DNA of 26,272 bases, taken from the IMG/VR virus record IMGVR_UViG_3300024518_002138, positions 1 through 26,272 of that record. One strand, written 5' to 3'. The notes below the pieces were generated by a model. The model searched no databases. It saw nothing but the letters and a program-made list of their open reading frames with translations, and was not told the DNA's origin. Below are positions 8,201 to 16,501 of this stretch, piece by piece. The position numbers were made by a program, and so were the translations under genes. How positions within the stretch are numbered: the first letter of the stretch is position 1; the number at the start of each line of letters is the position of its first letter. Origin of the DNA: a virus.

Positions 8201-10755
8201 GAGGGATTAGAAATTGTTTGATATATAGATCCGTATTTTACATTAGTAGTATTATCAAATAAACTATTTTGTTCTGATATAGTGGAAACTGTATCTGAAA
8301 GAGCAATTCTTGTTGCTGCATTAACTGGATCAAATTGATAATTGTTAATAGGTTGGGCAATTTGCCCTGGGGCAACTCTACCAAATAACTGTACAGAGCT
8401 TCTAAATTGTTTTTGCTCTGGTCCTACCTCTGTTAAATCTCTAGGAACTTTATTTATATTATCATTTAATAAAGTAATATAAGAAACGCTTTGTGCTACA
8501 TCTGGATCAGCAGCAACAGGAGGGTAGAAATTCATTATCCCAGGTAGATAAACATTATAATATTCTTGTTCTGTTTGCTTAACCACTATTTTGTAAGAGT
8601 ACCATCCTAACGGATTATATTCTGTAACTGTAGAATCTCCATTATATAAACCAGGCCAACCTGTAGTTAAGTTGTGTGGGACATTTTCTTTTATAGGTGT
8701 ATTAAATAATACTTTTATAGAATCTCCTAACCATTTCTGTATTAAATTTTGAGTCTTAGTTGCGCTCGACACTTTATTATAAGGAAAATATATAGTATCA
8801 CCAACTAAAGTTAAATCATCATCACCTGTTGCTTGCGTACTAACTGATGATAAAATAGTAGTAGAACTTCTACCATATCGATCGGATAAAACAACACCTA
8901 TCTGATAATTTCTATTCTGCTTTACAGTGTGCATCGGGTATTCTCGAGATACTGTTCTTTCTATAGGTCTAGGAATTGTAGGATCATCAGCAGCAAATTC
9001 TTCATATTTATCCGATACAGCTACATTATAATCTAATGTTTCAGGTGGTGTATGTTTATTTTGAAAATTACCATAAACAAGTCTATTACTAATTATTTCT
9101 TGAGTAAATGCTCTAACTGGAGCTTTATCATATACTCTAGTAATTTCACTATTTGGAAGAGTTTTATATGGTTTATTTCCTTGATAATTATATTCTATAG
9201 TGGTTTCGGTATCAAATCTTTCATATCCCTGTTCTCCTACTCTAGGAATTGTATCCACAACTCTAATAGCTAATCCATCTGATTCTTTATATAGAATTTC
9301 TATTTCAGCTATTTTTAATTCATTAAATAAATTTTTTGCTTCTATTCCATTATTATCTTTATCTAAAGGTAAAGGAATTTGTAAAAATATATTATTAACT
9401 TTATTTTCCATAAATCCAACTACAGTACTTCGATAAGTAGCTTGCTCATCTGTTGTCATACTCACAGGTGTAGTTTCACCTAAAAAATAACCATCTTGTT
9501 TAGGTATAAAAGCAGCTTGAGTGAATGGTGCCATTATAGAATAATTACCTCCTTCAAATTTAAATCTATAACTAAATCTAACAAATTTATCTTCTAAAAA
9601 ATCAGGATCTCCATTGAATTTTGGGTTATAATTTGGATTAGTTGTAAGCCCGGGATAATCTTCATCATAATCACCTCCTGGATTCATAGGAGAACTAGCA
9701 TTCTCCATACTTGTAACCCAATTATCATTTCCAAGACTACCTAAAGTTATTGGGTTTAAATTTTGATTAAAATAAATAATAGTACCAGGCGCTATATCTT
9801 GAGCTAAGTTAACTGGGGTTTCTACTCCAGGTAAAGCTGTTCTATCACATAAAGCTATCTCATTTCCATTAGAAAAACTTTGTAAAGCTGTATTTACGGG
9901 AATAGGAGCGGGTGATATTGCTGCTCCAGTAGCGTCTACAGCTGTAACTAATGACCCTATTAATGTTTTTTCAATATCTAATTCTTTTGCTAAACCAAAT
10001 CTATCAGCTGCCTCTAATAAAATTGCGTTTTGACCGGCTTTGTTTTTTATATTTGCAGGGTCTACAACTACAACTGCGGAACCTCCATTTGGCCATACAG
10101 GAACAATATTGTTATTCCAAGAAAAAGTGCTACTTACAGTTGGGTCTACAACAAAAGCTCCTTGTCTTCGTTGATAAAGTTCTATAGGTTGAAAAGGTGC
10201 ATATGTAGCTACAGTAATTTGATCCTCTGAAATATAATAATCAGGTGAAAAAGTAATAGCACTTTGTACATTTATTTTTCGTGGTTGATTTCTGTTATCT
10301 GTCCAGAATAGAATTCCCTCTAATAAATTAATAGATGTAACAGGATGAGTGGTAGAAAAATTTAAAAAAGATCCAGTAGCTAAGATAGTTGATTCTCTAC
10401 TAGCTGTATTATATAAATATATATAATTATTAGCTGAAGTAGAATAATTAAGCAATTGGACGTTGTAATCCCCTGAAGCTGTTTCTGTATAATCAGTTAA
10501 AAATATATAAATATTATTATTAACCTCATCTGTATATAAACCAATAGTAGTTAAATCACAATTACATCCACTTTTAGTTTTTAGATCTACTAATTCAGTA
10601 TTACCTAAAACATTTTCTAACGCTCCAACGTCGGCACCCTCTGATTTACTTACTTGTATATTAAACCCTTCACGATATTCTCCTCGAGGAAGCAATCTTG
10701 CATCGAGGTCTTTATTCATTTTAGACTTAATAAAAGAATTTTTAGCTTCTGCCAT
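5254..10755 (-). CDS. Giant tail stabilization / muzzle-type protein (1833 aa)
   Basis: This is the largest gene in the window. It starts AEAKNSFIKSKMNKDLDARLL, then PRGEYREGFNIQVSKSEG and DVGALENVLGN, the hallmark opening of the stabilization/muzzle proteins of crAss-like podoviruses as I remember them. Residues ~535-650 (VRAFTQEIISNRLVYGNFQN, VVLSDRYGRSS) and ~740-920 (NPLGWYSYKIVVKQTEQEYY, PRDLTEVGPEQKQFRSSVQL, VYETEPVESKIDIYWETSS) belong to the conserved body. Residues beyond ~930 look different: a candidate Ig/cadherin-like beta domain (~1065-1170, beginning VAPSIICPSDG), long Ser/Gly/Asn-rich stretches, a CPSCPGG motif near ~1650 and a C-terminal beta segment ending GAPCVQ. Such variable C-terminal parts often contact host or fibre. 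It lies 5 nt after the 407-aa ring-type gene. No Shine-Dalgarno site. Confidence 0.75.
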   Translation of the reverse strand: MAEAKNSFIKSKMNKDLDARLLPRGEYREGFNIQVSKSEGADVGALENVLGNTELVDLKTKSGCNCDLTTIGLYTDEVNNNIYIFLTDYTETASGDYNVQLLNYSTSANNYIYLYNTASRESTILATGSFLNFSTTHPVTSINLLEGILFWTDNRNQPRKINVQSAITFSPDYYISEDQITVATYAPFQPIELYQRRQGAFVVDPTVSSTFSWNNNIVPVWPNGGSAVVVVDPANIKNKAGQNAILLEAADRFGLAKELDIEKTLIGSLVTAVDATGAAISPAPIPVNTALQSFSNGNEIALCDRTALPGVETPVNLAQDIAPGTIIYFNQNLNPITLGSLGNDNWVTSMENASSPMNPGGDYDEDYPGLTTNPNYNPKFNGDPDFLEDKFVRFSYRFKFEGGNYSIMAPFTQAAFIPKQDGYFLGETTPVSMTTDEQATYRSTVVGFMENKVNNIFLQIPLPLDKDNNGIEAKNLFNELKIAEIEILYKESDGLAIRVVDTIPRVGEQGYERFDTETTIEYNYQGNKPYKTLPNSEITRVYDKAPVRAFTQEIISNRLVYGNFQNKHTPPETLDYNVAVSDKYEEFAADDPTIPRPIERTVSREYPMHTVKQNRNYQIGVVLSDRYGRSSTTILSSVSTQATGDDDLTLVGDTIYFPYNKVSSATKTQNLIQKWLGDSIKVLFNTPIKENVPHNLTTGWPGLYNGDSTVTEYNPLGWYSYKIVVKQTEQEYYNVYLPGIMNFYPPVAADPDVAQSVSYITLLNDNINKVPRDLTEVGPEQKQFRSSVQLFGRVAPGQIAQPINNYQFDPVNAATRIALSDTVSTISEQNSLFDNTTNVKYGSIYQTISNPSMARIALSGNEIGSIAPASDTTLVNTWLSVYETEPVESKIDIYWETSSTGTIAELNEAIKAGSGGIKNFTTGDHLSIQNSKWTFNLAEDVTPGDFITASYSNGTYTSVPFFPYTEDPSGVKVAVMDSEIDLTSGFWVVNGNGEDVTSKFTLTRTAGSGTPDTYKISISNNTFFYYGPNSYIEDSFTFNFNVQNNDAGTQQGIITQIALTEKLLNVAPSIICPSDGIVVEPGVSPVYSFEGINGSQNNSKNQEDLSWSITSQDPLDPDNGIPELIIDSTTGVVTDPSNALTTPVALTIALTDAGTVDTTISNSGGAGGDPIGTCAPDVTGNLGYKTFALNDSFGSVKNMCINQASESSGFYWANPSTNPVTSDINSIPINRKPVGGLDVGSNLPSYNSASAESGWSWVNSNRNMNISMSDSNSGLGTAVTLGRPDNTTTGPIASPEGITPGTIAQPGGSAYILIDYDLGNYGGIPVDQPGVIWPTYLQYRENSSFTWEDATDIEGNVIKFGGAQANTYWRTSTGSSVIFGGSSLASDPPTAFYSTGIKDKLSAAITQEGSNESAPNPAKADSFESWMDAIEAAGNPQLISTGRKLFVIGRNQAYRDPSGNAPTDALDKFGEYRLITRYPYGNNISPRGSTVITNPRIPTLRIGSGSIPEAPYNLYTEAQQNQRVYLSFGDFYHPTQLSSNYYNGSGSNMTPPASFAYRVTAAQDSREEAASAGIDQTVYAREWGFKYVSQFYDDPQLTSAWSPGGVDKWYGYTGVNSGKLNVKYGNENSSTRNGPPIWTCPSCPGGSTTIIGQQMTQINSRWTAQFDNLGKKIIRTAEPCVGNIDPNTGGNNANDCTTSPANSYRFGSLAVVGGSNWIKIVGASFSSLFTPDILDGTCNLQGLWDRLTNSAPADGSATTMASVGNMTVKEPSCYEIIASANLSGGTARLINESSLGGQVFIRIDGPSLVGGSSAFKNYWWTIEGTFNGAPCVQ

Positions 10756-10760
10756 TTATA

Positions 10761-11984
10761 TTAATTTTTAAGCCATTTAGATTTACCTCTCATAATCTGA
10801 ACAAACTCATTAGATTTTATGTTAGATAATCTTATTTTTGCGTTGCGTAATTTAGCACTTTTTTCTCTTCTTAATCGTTGAACTACATATTCTGGTTGAT
10901 TTATTCGACTAGCTAAAATAGCATGACTTAGATAAGCATAAACTGCTTCTTCAGCTAATTTAGGAACTTTCATATCTTTTTCATATCCTAAACCATCAGA
11001 TATATATTCTAAAACTATTATTTTATCTTTTAAATCACTTGAAAACCCAAACGTTCCATTTCTTTCATTAATAGTAAACCAACCATTAATTTGAGAAGTT
11101 TCAGGTTGCATACCATATCTTTGACCATAACCATAAAACCAATTACCATACCAACCATATAATCCATCGGCTATTAATCTTCCTGTTATATCATCTCTTA
11201 TCTCTTGTAATAATTCTGTATTTTGACTATCCCAACGTTCTTCTGTAATAGATGTACCGGTTAAATTTTGACCTAAATTATCTTGAGTAGGAATACCTTC
11301 TGAATCTTGAATAGGTTTAGTATAAGGGTTTGTTGTTAATGTTGTCGGATAAATTATATGTGTTATACCCACGTCATCAACCCATGAAAGATTTACGTAA
11401 TTTACGTAATCTTGAGGTATTGGTACACTTAAATGATAAGGAATAGTTAGTTCTTGAGACTTAATACTTTTTAGTGTATCATAGCTAAATTCTTGTAAAG
11501 CTCTTTTAGTGTGAAAAATAATATCTGTTTTTTTAACACTAGGAATCAATTTCCCTTCTCCTACATAGGCAACTAAAAAATTGTTAACAAGATCTTCTAC
11601 TTTTATATATGAATAGCTGTTATAATTTTCTTGTGTAACCTTTCCATATGCATTTTTATCTCCAAATTGCCCACCAGTATCTGTTAATAATTGAATAACT
11701 ATATATGTACCAGTTGATTGTGCGGGTAAAGTAAAAATGTTATTTAATACACTATAAGTAGTTGTATATTCAGTGAAAGTACCTGGATTACCCGTTAAAC
11801 TAGTATAAAGTCTAAAATTATTTGTATTATAATTTTCCGATGCTGGATCATAACTTCCAAAAGTTATATCTGTATTAAAAGTAGCTGTAAAAGTAGTTTG
11901 ATCCGCTGTTGCCACAAATATTTGAGCTCCTGCATAATACTGTGAATTTGTTTCGGTAATTAATCCTCCATTAGGTTGTCCCAT
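10761..11984 (-). CDS. Tail-tubular/ring-type connector protein (407 aa)
   Basis: The ~130 N-terminal residues are beta-rich (ATADQTTFTATFNTDITFG and following). A helical and beta body follows with KLIPSVKKTDIIFHTKRALQ around residues 145-165, and LSVPIPQDYVNYVNLSWVDD around 190-210. This 'helix, then IP.DYVNYV.LSWVD' arrangement is a signature I associate with a ring/tail-tubular protein of crAss-like podoviruses that joins the portal to the tail. The C-terminus is basic and helical (YVVQRLRREKSAKLRNAKIR). It follows the 258-aa gene by 6 nt and precedes the muzzle gene by 5 nt, matching the expected order portal, capsid, rings, muzzle. Which ring protein it is cannot be decided from the sequence alone. 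Confidence 0.68.
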   Translation of the reverse strand: MGQPNGGLITETNSQYYAGAQIFVATADQTTFTATFNTDITFGSYDPASENYNTNNFRLYTSLTGNPGTFTEYTTTYSVLNNIFTLPAQSTGTYIVIQLLTDTGGQFGDKNAYGKVTQENYNSYSYIKVEDLVNNFLVAYVGEGKLIPSVKKTDIIFHTKRALQEFSYDTLKSIKSQELTIPYHLSVPIPQDYVNYVNLSWVDDVGITHIIYPTTLTTNPYTKPIQDSEGIPTQDNLGQNLTGTSITEERWDSQNTELLQEIRDDITGRLIADGLYGWYGNWFYGYGQRYGMQPETSQINGWFTINERNGTFGFSSDLKDKIIVLEYISDGLGYEKDMKVPKLAEEAVYAYLSHAILASRINQPEYVVQRLRREKSAKLRNAKIRLSNIKSNEFVQIMRGKSKWLKN

Positions 11985-11990
11985 AATCTA

Positions 11991-12767
11991 TTAAATTTTT
12001 TCGTTTTGTTCATTTATAGCAACTTGCTGAGATGCATCTTGTACTATTTGAGGATCTTCAATTATAATACCAGCATATTTTAAAATTTGTAAAATAACGT
12101 TGGTTTGTTCTGAAACATGTAATTCAAAATTTAACGATCCAGATGGAGAAGTTGCTTCATTATATAGATTAGAATTATACACATATTGGCCCAATGAACC
12201 AACATTAAATCCCCAAATAGGATTATTAGGTTTTTTTATAAAATCTACTTGAATATCTCCTTGAGTGGCTATTGTAATAGGTTTTACAAACAACTTATTA
12301 TCTTCATATAAATATACGGGAAAAGTTTTAGAAGGTTTTGTAAGGAGAGATTTATTTACATGATAAAATTCATGCCTATCAAGTCTTTGGAGTTCGACTT
12401 CATTGTTATATAAAACAGTACCTAATCTATAGAAGGTAACGGCATTTCCATATGAATCGAGTGTTGGTAATGCCCAATAAACTAAAGTAGAATTAGTTGC
12501 TGATATAGTTTCACTTATATAACTAGCATTCCCAAAAGTTTTAAATATAGCTATTTTTTCATCAAGATTTTTTACCCTATCTGCATAATCAGTATCAGTC
12601 TGTGGTCTTCTTATTTGTTGGTTTAAATCTTCAAAATATTTTTCAAAAATTTCTAATTGAACTTGAGCTCCTATATTGTTAAACTCAGTTGGTGTTATAT
12701 AACCTCTTTGTTCTTTATTCAAAATAAGTAAAACAGTTTGATATACCGTATTTACGTTTATAGCCAT
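11991..12767 (-). CDS. Ring / head-tail connector-type structural protein (258 aa)
   Basis: It opens with NTVYQTVLLILNKEQRGYIT (residues 6-25), then EFNNIGAQVQLEIFEKYFEDLNQ. I recall this pattern at the start of connector (ring) proteins of crAss-like and related marine podoviruses. The N-terminal ~75 residues are helical. The middle is beta-rich (VYWALPTLDSYGNAVTFYRLG), and the C-terminus returns to helix, ending with Gln/Asn-rich QVAINEQNEK. There is no membrane segment or catalytic motif. It is the first gene after the hairpin terminator that follows the 274-aa gene, so it opens the tail-connector gene cluster. The leader is A/T-rich (CTTTATTTTAATACTACAACACAA) and overlaps the terminator T-tract. 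Confidence 0.65.
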   Translation of the reverse strand: MAINVNTVYQTVLLILNKEQRGYITPTEFNNIGAQVQLEIFEKYFEDLNQQIRRPQTDTDYADRVKNLDEKIAIFKTFGNASYISETISATNSTLVYWALPTLDSYGNAVTFYRLGTVLYNNEVELQRLDRHEFYHVNKSLLTKPSKTFPVYLYEDNKLFVKPITIATQGDIQVDFIKKPNNPIWGFNVGSLGQYVYNSNLYNEATSPSGSLNFELHVSEQTNVILQILKYAGIIIEDPQIVQDASQQVAINEQNEKI

Positions 12768-12784
12768 TTGTGTTGTAGTATTAA

Positions 12785-12814
12785 AATAAAGGAGACCCTA
12801 GAGTCTCCCTTATT
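12785..12814 (-). terminator. Rho-independent-type terminator after the 274-aa gene
   Basis: Six perfect base pairs, GGAGAC (12791-12796) with GTCTCC (12803-12808), enclose a 6-base loop. Flanking AATAA/TTATT (12785-12789 and 12810-12814) can extend the stem across one A-C mismatch. On the minus strand the stem is followed by TTTATTTT, the usual T-tract. It begins about 10-15 nt after the stop of the 274-aa gene. The A/T arms also give T-rich DNA on the other strand, but no plus-strand gene exists that it could serve. Confidence 0.7.
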
Positions 12815-12822
12815 AATTTATG

Positions 12823-13647
12823 TTAAGAAAGTTTTTTCTCTATTGATTTGAAGATATCTAAACCTTCATCTGTCTTAAAAAATTGAGCCATAGCTGAATA
12901 CGGGTGTTCATCGAAAGGAACAGTCATAAGTTTCTTTTGATTAGATGCCCACATAAATGTTCTTTGATCTGAACTTAATTTTATAATTCCAGCTTCTGTA
13001 GCTTTTATTGCAAAATTTCGTAATTGTACATTTTCATCATTTGCTAAATCTAAAAATAGTTTTGAATTCTTTTTAGCAAACATTAATAAATCTCTTTTAA
13101 TTTCTTTAGAACTCATCTCAGATACCTTAGATCCCAGTTCTACCCGTAATATAGCCTCGGCTTGATCAATATCAATATTTCTAGCCATATTTAAAGCATC
13201 AATTTCTAATTCTAAATCTATTAATTCATCTTGAGCTTGTACAACTTCATCTACTTCTCTATATCTTGATTCTTTTAATGGGTGATATAAAGATAATATT
13301 TTTTGTAATGCTTCTTTTTCTTTTTTTACTAATAAAGCTCCGTCTCTAAAAACAATATGTCCTAAAGTCGCTTCTCCTTTTTGTTCATCTTTAAAGGGAG
13401 AATTTTGATTAGTTGCATATCTAATTTCTCGTTGCTCTCTAGTTTTAGGATCATACCACAAAAGTGCGTGACGAGCAGTATGTCGAGATGGAATTTTATA
13501 TGTTAAAGGTGTTTTATCACCTGTTAAAAGATAAGTTCTATCTTTTACCTCCCAATTATCTTTAATAGTTATTTTTTCTTTTTTTGGTTGTATAACCTGT
13601 GTAGGTTCTTCTAAAACAACCTCTTCATTTTTTATTTTTTTTGTCAT
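12823..13647 (-). CDS. Conserved phage protein of unknown function downstream of the capsid gene (274 aa)
   Basis: I recognise it as a recurrent marine-phage protein without a known function. The N-terminal ~35 residues are charged and probably disordered. Residues ~37-115 form a beta-rich unit with ALLWYDPKTREQREIRYATN and GHIVFRDGALLVKKEKEALQ. The C-terminal ~150 residues are helical, with EIDALNMARNIDIDQAEAIL, then EMSSKEIKRDLLMFAKKN and LRNFAIKATEAGIIKLSSDQ. The last part could be a small winged-helix-like or LEM/SAP-like domain, but I cannot decide. It sits alone between a strong stem-loop after the capsid gene and a terminator, so its expression is probably set apart from both neighbours. 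A capsid auxiliary or head-completion role would fit the position. Confidence 0.7.
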   Translation of the reverse strand: MTKKIKNEEVVLEEPTQVIQPKKEKITIKDNWEVKDRTYLLTGDKTPLTYKIPSRHTARHALLWYDPKTREQREIRYATNQNSPFKDEQKGEATLGHIVFRDGALLVKKEKEALQKILSLYHPLKESRYREVDEVVQAQDELIDLELEIDALNMARNIDIDQAEAILRVELGSKVSEMSSKEIKRDLLMFAKKNSKLFLDLANDENVQLRNFAIKATEAGIIKLSSDQRTFMWASNQKKLMTVPFDEHPYSAMAQFFKTDEGLDIFKSIEKKLS

Positions 13648-13672
13648 GATATAATATAATTAAATAGTTAAA

Positions 13673-13713
13673 GTAAAGGTAGGGACATCTTATTTAAGAT
13701 GCCCCATCTTTAC
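13673..13713 (-). terminator. Long stem-loop after the major capsid gene (terminator or mRNA-stabilising hairpin)
   Basis: GTAAAGGT (13673-13680) pairs with ATCTTTAC (13706-13713), with one G-T wobble. GGG (13682-13684) pairs with CCC (13702-13704). CATCTT (13686-13691) pairs with AAGATG (13696-13701) around an ATTT tetraloop. This gives about 17 pairs interrupted only by an A-C mismatch and a bulged A. On the minus strand it starts 7 nt after the capsid stop and is followed by TTTAACTATTTAATTATATTA, a moderate T-tract. It may terminate most transcripts after the capsid gene, or cap the 3' end of an abundant capsid mRNA with partial read-through into the 274-aa gene. Confidence 0.72.
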
Positions 13714-13719
13714 AAAGTA

Positions 13720-15171
13720 TTAAATACCTTTGAATAATACAAAGTTATTAGCAGCTTGAGTTACAAGACATCTTTCTGAAAGGAAGTTTACTTCCATTGC
13801 ATCCAGATTAGAAGTATAAGCACCTCCAGCTGATCCAGTTAACCAAGACTTCATACGTCTGTCTTCTGTTTGCGAAGCTCTATATCTAACGTGTAAGAAT
13901 GGTCGTCTGATGTTAGTACCTAAAATTTGATCATAAACTGTTGAAGTACCTGCTGGTATTAAAACACCTTCAATTGATTGAGTACCATCAATAGCACCTC
14001 TTGTAGAAGCATCATTTAAGTATTTCCAATCAGTTTTATAAAAGTCATAAGATCCTCTTCTGAAACCGCTAAATCCAAGATTTAAAGCCATTTCTTCTGA
14101 GTTTTCAAATAACCCATAAGCAGTGCCACCAGAACCGCCCGCAGAGATTTGAGATAACATGTTATCAAATTCTAACGCAGTTGATCTTTGTAAGAATAAC
14201 ATATTTTCTTCAATAGCTCCTTGAGTGTCAAGGTTCTTAAGTATTTCATCAAAGTCATCTATACCAGATGCTCCGGCAAAACCAACTTCAACATTTCCTC
14301 TTGAACTAATAGCTGCAAAAAGCCCTTCAGTGCCCTTAAATCCTGAATTAGCTGCATTATTTCCAGCAGCCGCAACAGCGATCTCACCTTCAACACATAC
14401 CATTTCTAGGTAATCTTCAAATCTTAATCTTGTTTCAGATTCAGCTTTTAAATACCATAAGTATCCAGTAGTACCGTCTTCAGTTGCAACTTCAACCCAA
14501 CCAATTTGAGCCATATCAGAACCATTTATTGTGTAAACGTTTCTGATGATGATTGGTGAATTGTTATATTGCTGAAAAGAAGGAGTAATAGTTACTTGTG
14601 GTTGATTAGCATTCGCTAAAGCTAAAGCACCTGCACCAGCATTAGCTGTAGCAGCACCTTTAACAAATTCTGAACCATAAACAAAGATTTTTACAGTTGT
14701 TCCCAGACCACTAAGATCTGTAGTTAAATATGGAGCAACAGTCACTGCACCTGTACCGGTGTTTGACGCTGTTACAACACATTTAGCTTCGTTTCCAGTG
14801 CTATCTAAAACAACTATAGTTTGACCCGGAGAAATTACATTTCTTGTAACCCCTGGAGCTGTTGCAGCTGGAACCGTAATAATAGAAGGATTTGCTTGAT
14901 CGTTAACACATCCGTCATATGCAATATGTAACCTATTTTGCTCTGACCAAACAACTTGATCTGAAGTCAGAGGCATCTCAGCGCCTACCATACGTAAAAA
15001 ACCTGATAGAGTTCTATTTCCATATCTCTCTACTTCTTGTTCATATATTTCTGGTAGATATTGCTGAGCAAAATCATTATTACCATCTGTAAAAGATAGG
15101 TAATTACTGGCTAATAGCTGCTGATTAGGAGCAGGAACTATTGAACCAAATTGTGGAGTTAATACACCCAT
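13720..15171 (-). CDS. Major capsid protein, HK97-fold type (483 aa)
   Basis: Position and composition identify it as the capsid protein. It lies downstream of terminase, portal and a scaffold-like gene; it has 483 residues, near the size of crAss-like capsid proteins; and it is rich in Ala, Gly, Asn and Thr, with few Cys. It begins GVLTPQFGSIVPAPNQQLLA and then NDFAQQYLPEIYEQEVERYG, a helical N-arm. It has a beta-rich insertion around residues 90-220 with ALANANQPQVTITPSFQQ. Near the C-terminus are FLHVRYRASQTEDRRMKSWL and NFVLFKGI. HK97 fold assignment is inferred from context; no short motif proves it. The leader is AATTAAAAATAAATAAAAATT directly before ATG, a typical strong Bacteroidota-style leader without Shine-Dalgarno site. 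A long stem-loop follows the stop. Confidence 0.8.
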   Translation of the reverse strand: MGVLTPQFGSIVPAPNQQLLASNYLSFTDGNNDFAQQYLPEIYEQEVERYGNRTLSGFLRMVGAEMPLTSDQVVWSEQNRLHIAYDGCVNDQANPSIITVPAATAPGVTRNVISPGQTIVVLDSTGNEAKCVVTASNTGTGAVTVAPYLTTDLSGLGTTVKIFVYGSEFVKGAATANAGAGALALANANQPQVTITPSFQQYNNSPIIIRNVYTINGSDMAQIGWVEVATEDGTTGYLWYLKAESETRLRFEDYLEMVCVEGEIAVAAAGNNAANSGFKGTEGLFAAISSRGNVEVGFAGASGIDDFDEILKNLDTQGAIEENMLFLQRSTALEFDNMLSQISAGGSGGTAYGLFENSEEMALNLGFSGFRRGSYDFYKTDWKYLNDASTRGAIDGTQSIEGVLIPAGTSTVYDQILGTNIRRPFLHVRYRASQTEDRRMKSWLTGSAGGAYTSNLDAMEVNFLSERCLVTQAANNFVLFKGI

Positions 15172-15186
15172 AATTTTTATTTATTT

Positions 15187-16470
15187 TTAATTAAACGTTT
15201 TCTTTTTTATTTTCAATTTTGAAGAATCAAACCCACTAATTGCTTTTACTTTTAATCCACCTACAAATATCTCTCCTGAAGCTGTTTTACGAGGTTCAGT
15301 ATTAATATTTTTAGATTTTGCTAATTGATCCTTAATAGCATCGGTTTTACCTTGCTCATAAAAATGATTAGCAATAGTATCAACATTTCGTGCTGCAAAT
15401 AAAGCTTTATGGTAGCCTCTAGTGTCTTCTACTTCTCCTTTATCGTTTAAGAACTTCTTAATAAAGTTAGAAATATCTCCTTGAGCTTCTGCCACAGATG
15501 AAGGATCTTTTACTCCATATCTAAATTTTTTATCTCCTAATTTAAAATCAAAACCTTTGAAGTCTTCGTTAAGAAGGTTTTTAGTATTAGATACAAATCT
15601 TTCATGCCTAGCTTTACTAGCTACTTGATTTTCGTTATAGCGATTGAAAAAGTCTGTTGCTTTTTGTTGTTCTTGAGTTACTCCGGGTCTCAACTTGATT
15701 TCCGCATAATAATCTTTCTTAAGTCCATCTAAAAACATTTGAGCTTTAACTATCTCTTCTTTGTGAGCAAGTTTTTTCTTTTTTATATCTCGCTCTTCAT
15801 CCACCTCTTCATCATACTTAAAAGAATCTTCAATAATAAAGTTTCTTTCTTCCGCATTCAAATGAGGCTTAGATTGTTTGTAATATTCATGAAGTAATGC
15901 TTCATCGCTTACATTGCTATAATCAGCATTTAAACGGGCATAATCTTCAACGGTTCCTCCCGTCTCTTCCATGAATTTTACTAAATTTTCTATATTTTCA
16001 GGAAGTTTTTGTGTTTCTCCTTCCTGTTGTATTTCTTCTTGTTTCTGTGAGGTAGTGGTAGTTTCAGAGCTTCTATCCACTCCTGTCTCGTTAGTATTAT
16101 CTTCTTCATTAGTAATTTCTTGTATTGGGGAATCAGATTCTACTTCTTCGTCGGTCTCCCGTATTTCTTTAACCACTTCTTCGCTGTCTCCACTGTCTTT
16201 TTGTTCTTCGATAGGAGCATCGCCCACATTTGTCTTTGGTGTAGGAACGGCATCTTTTTCTTCTTTTTTAGGTTTACTTAAATCTACTTTTATTAAATCA
16301 GGTACTAATTTTTCATCACCTAATTGTTTAGGTTTAGTAACTTTTTTAATTTTAAAACTACCCTCTTCTTGAGGAGGTTTTTCTTTTGTAGATTCAACTG
16401 TTTCTTTAGCCTCTTCTACAGTTTCTAATACTTTTTCTTTTATTGTTGCGTTTTCTTCTTTTTTTGACAT
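15187..16470 (-). CDS. Acidic scaffold-like head morphogenesis protein (427 aa)
   Basis: Residues ~1-165 are extremely charged and low in complexity, with runs of Glu, Lys, Thr and Ser (for example KVLETVEEAKETVESTKEKP), so they are probably disordered. The middle (~195-330) is predicted to be helical, including FIIEDSFKYDEEVDEERDIK. The C-terminus is basic (SSKLKIKKKTFN), as in scaffolds that bind capsid protein with a positive tail. It lies directly upstream of the capsid gene (15 nt gap) and after the portal gene, the classic scaffold position. No protease motif is seen, so a protease-scaffold fusion is unlikely. The function rests on composition and position. Confidence 0.65.
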   Translation of the reverse strand: MSKKEENATIKEKVLETVEEAKETVESTKEKPPQEEGSFKIKKVTKPKQLGDEKLVPDLIKVDLSKPKKEEKDAVPTPKTNVGDAPIEEQKDSGDSEEVVKEIRETDEEVESDSPIQEITNEEDNTNETGVDRSSETTTTSQKQEEIQQEGETQKLPENIENLVKFMEETGGTVEDYARLNADYSNVSDEALLHEYYKQSKPHLNAEERNFIIEDSFKYDEEVDEERDIKKKKLAHKEEIVKAQMFLDGLKKDYYAEIKLRPGVTQEQQKATDFFNRYNENQVASKARHERFVSNTKNLLNEDFKGFDFKLGDKKFRYGVKDPSSVAEAQGDISNFIKKFLNDKGEVEDTRGYHKALFAARNVDTIANHFYEQGKTDAIKDQLAKSKNINTEPRKTASGEIFVGGLKVKAISGFDSSKLKIKKKTFN

Positions 16471-16501
16471 AATATAATAATATAAAATTAATAATAAATT
16501 T

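Noticed and set aside
15971-16372. A 133-aa plus-strand frame rich in Ser/Phe
   Set aside because: It is antisense to the Glu/Lys-rich scaffold gene; Ser/Phe/Leu enrichment is the expected mirror of GAA/AAA/ACT codons.
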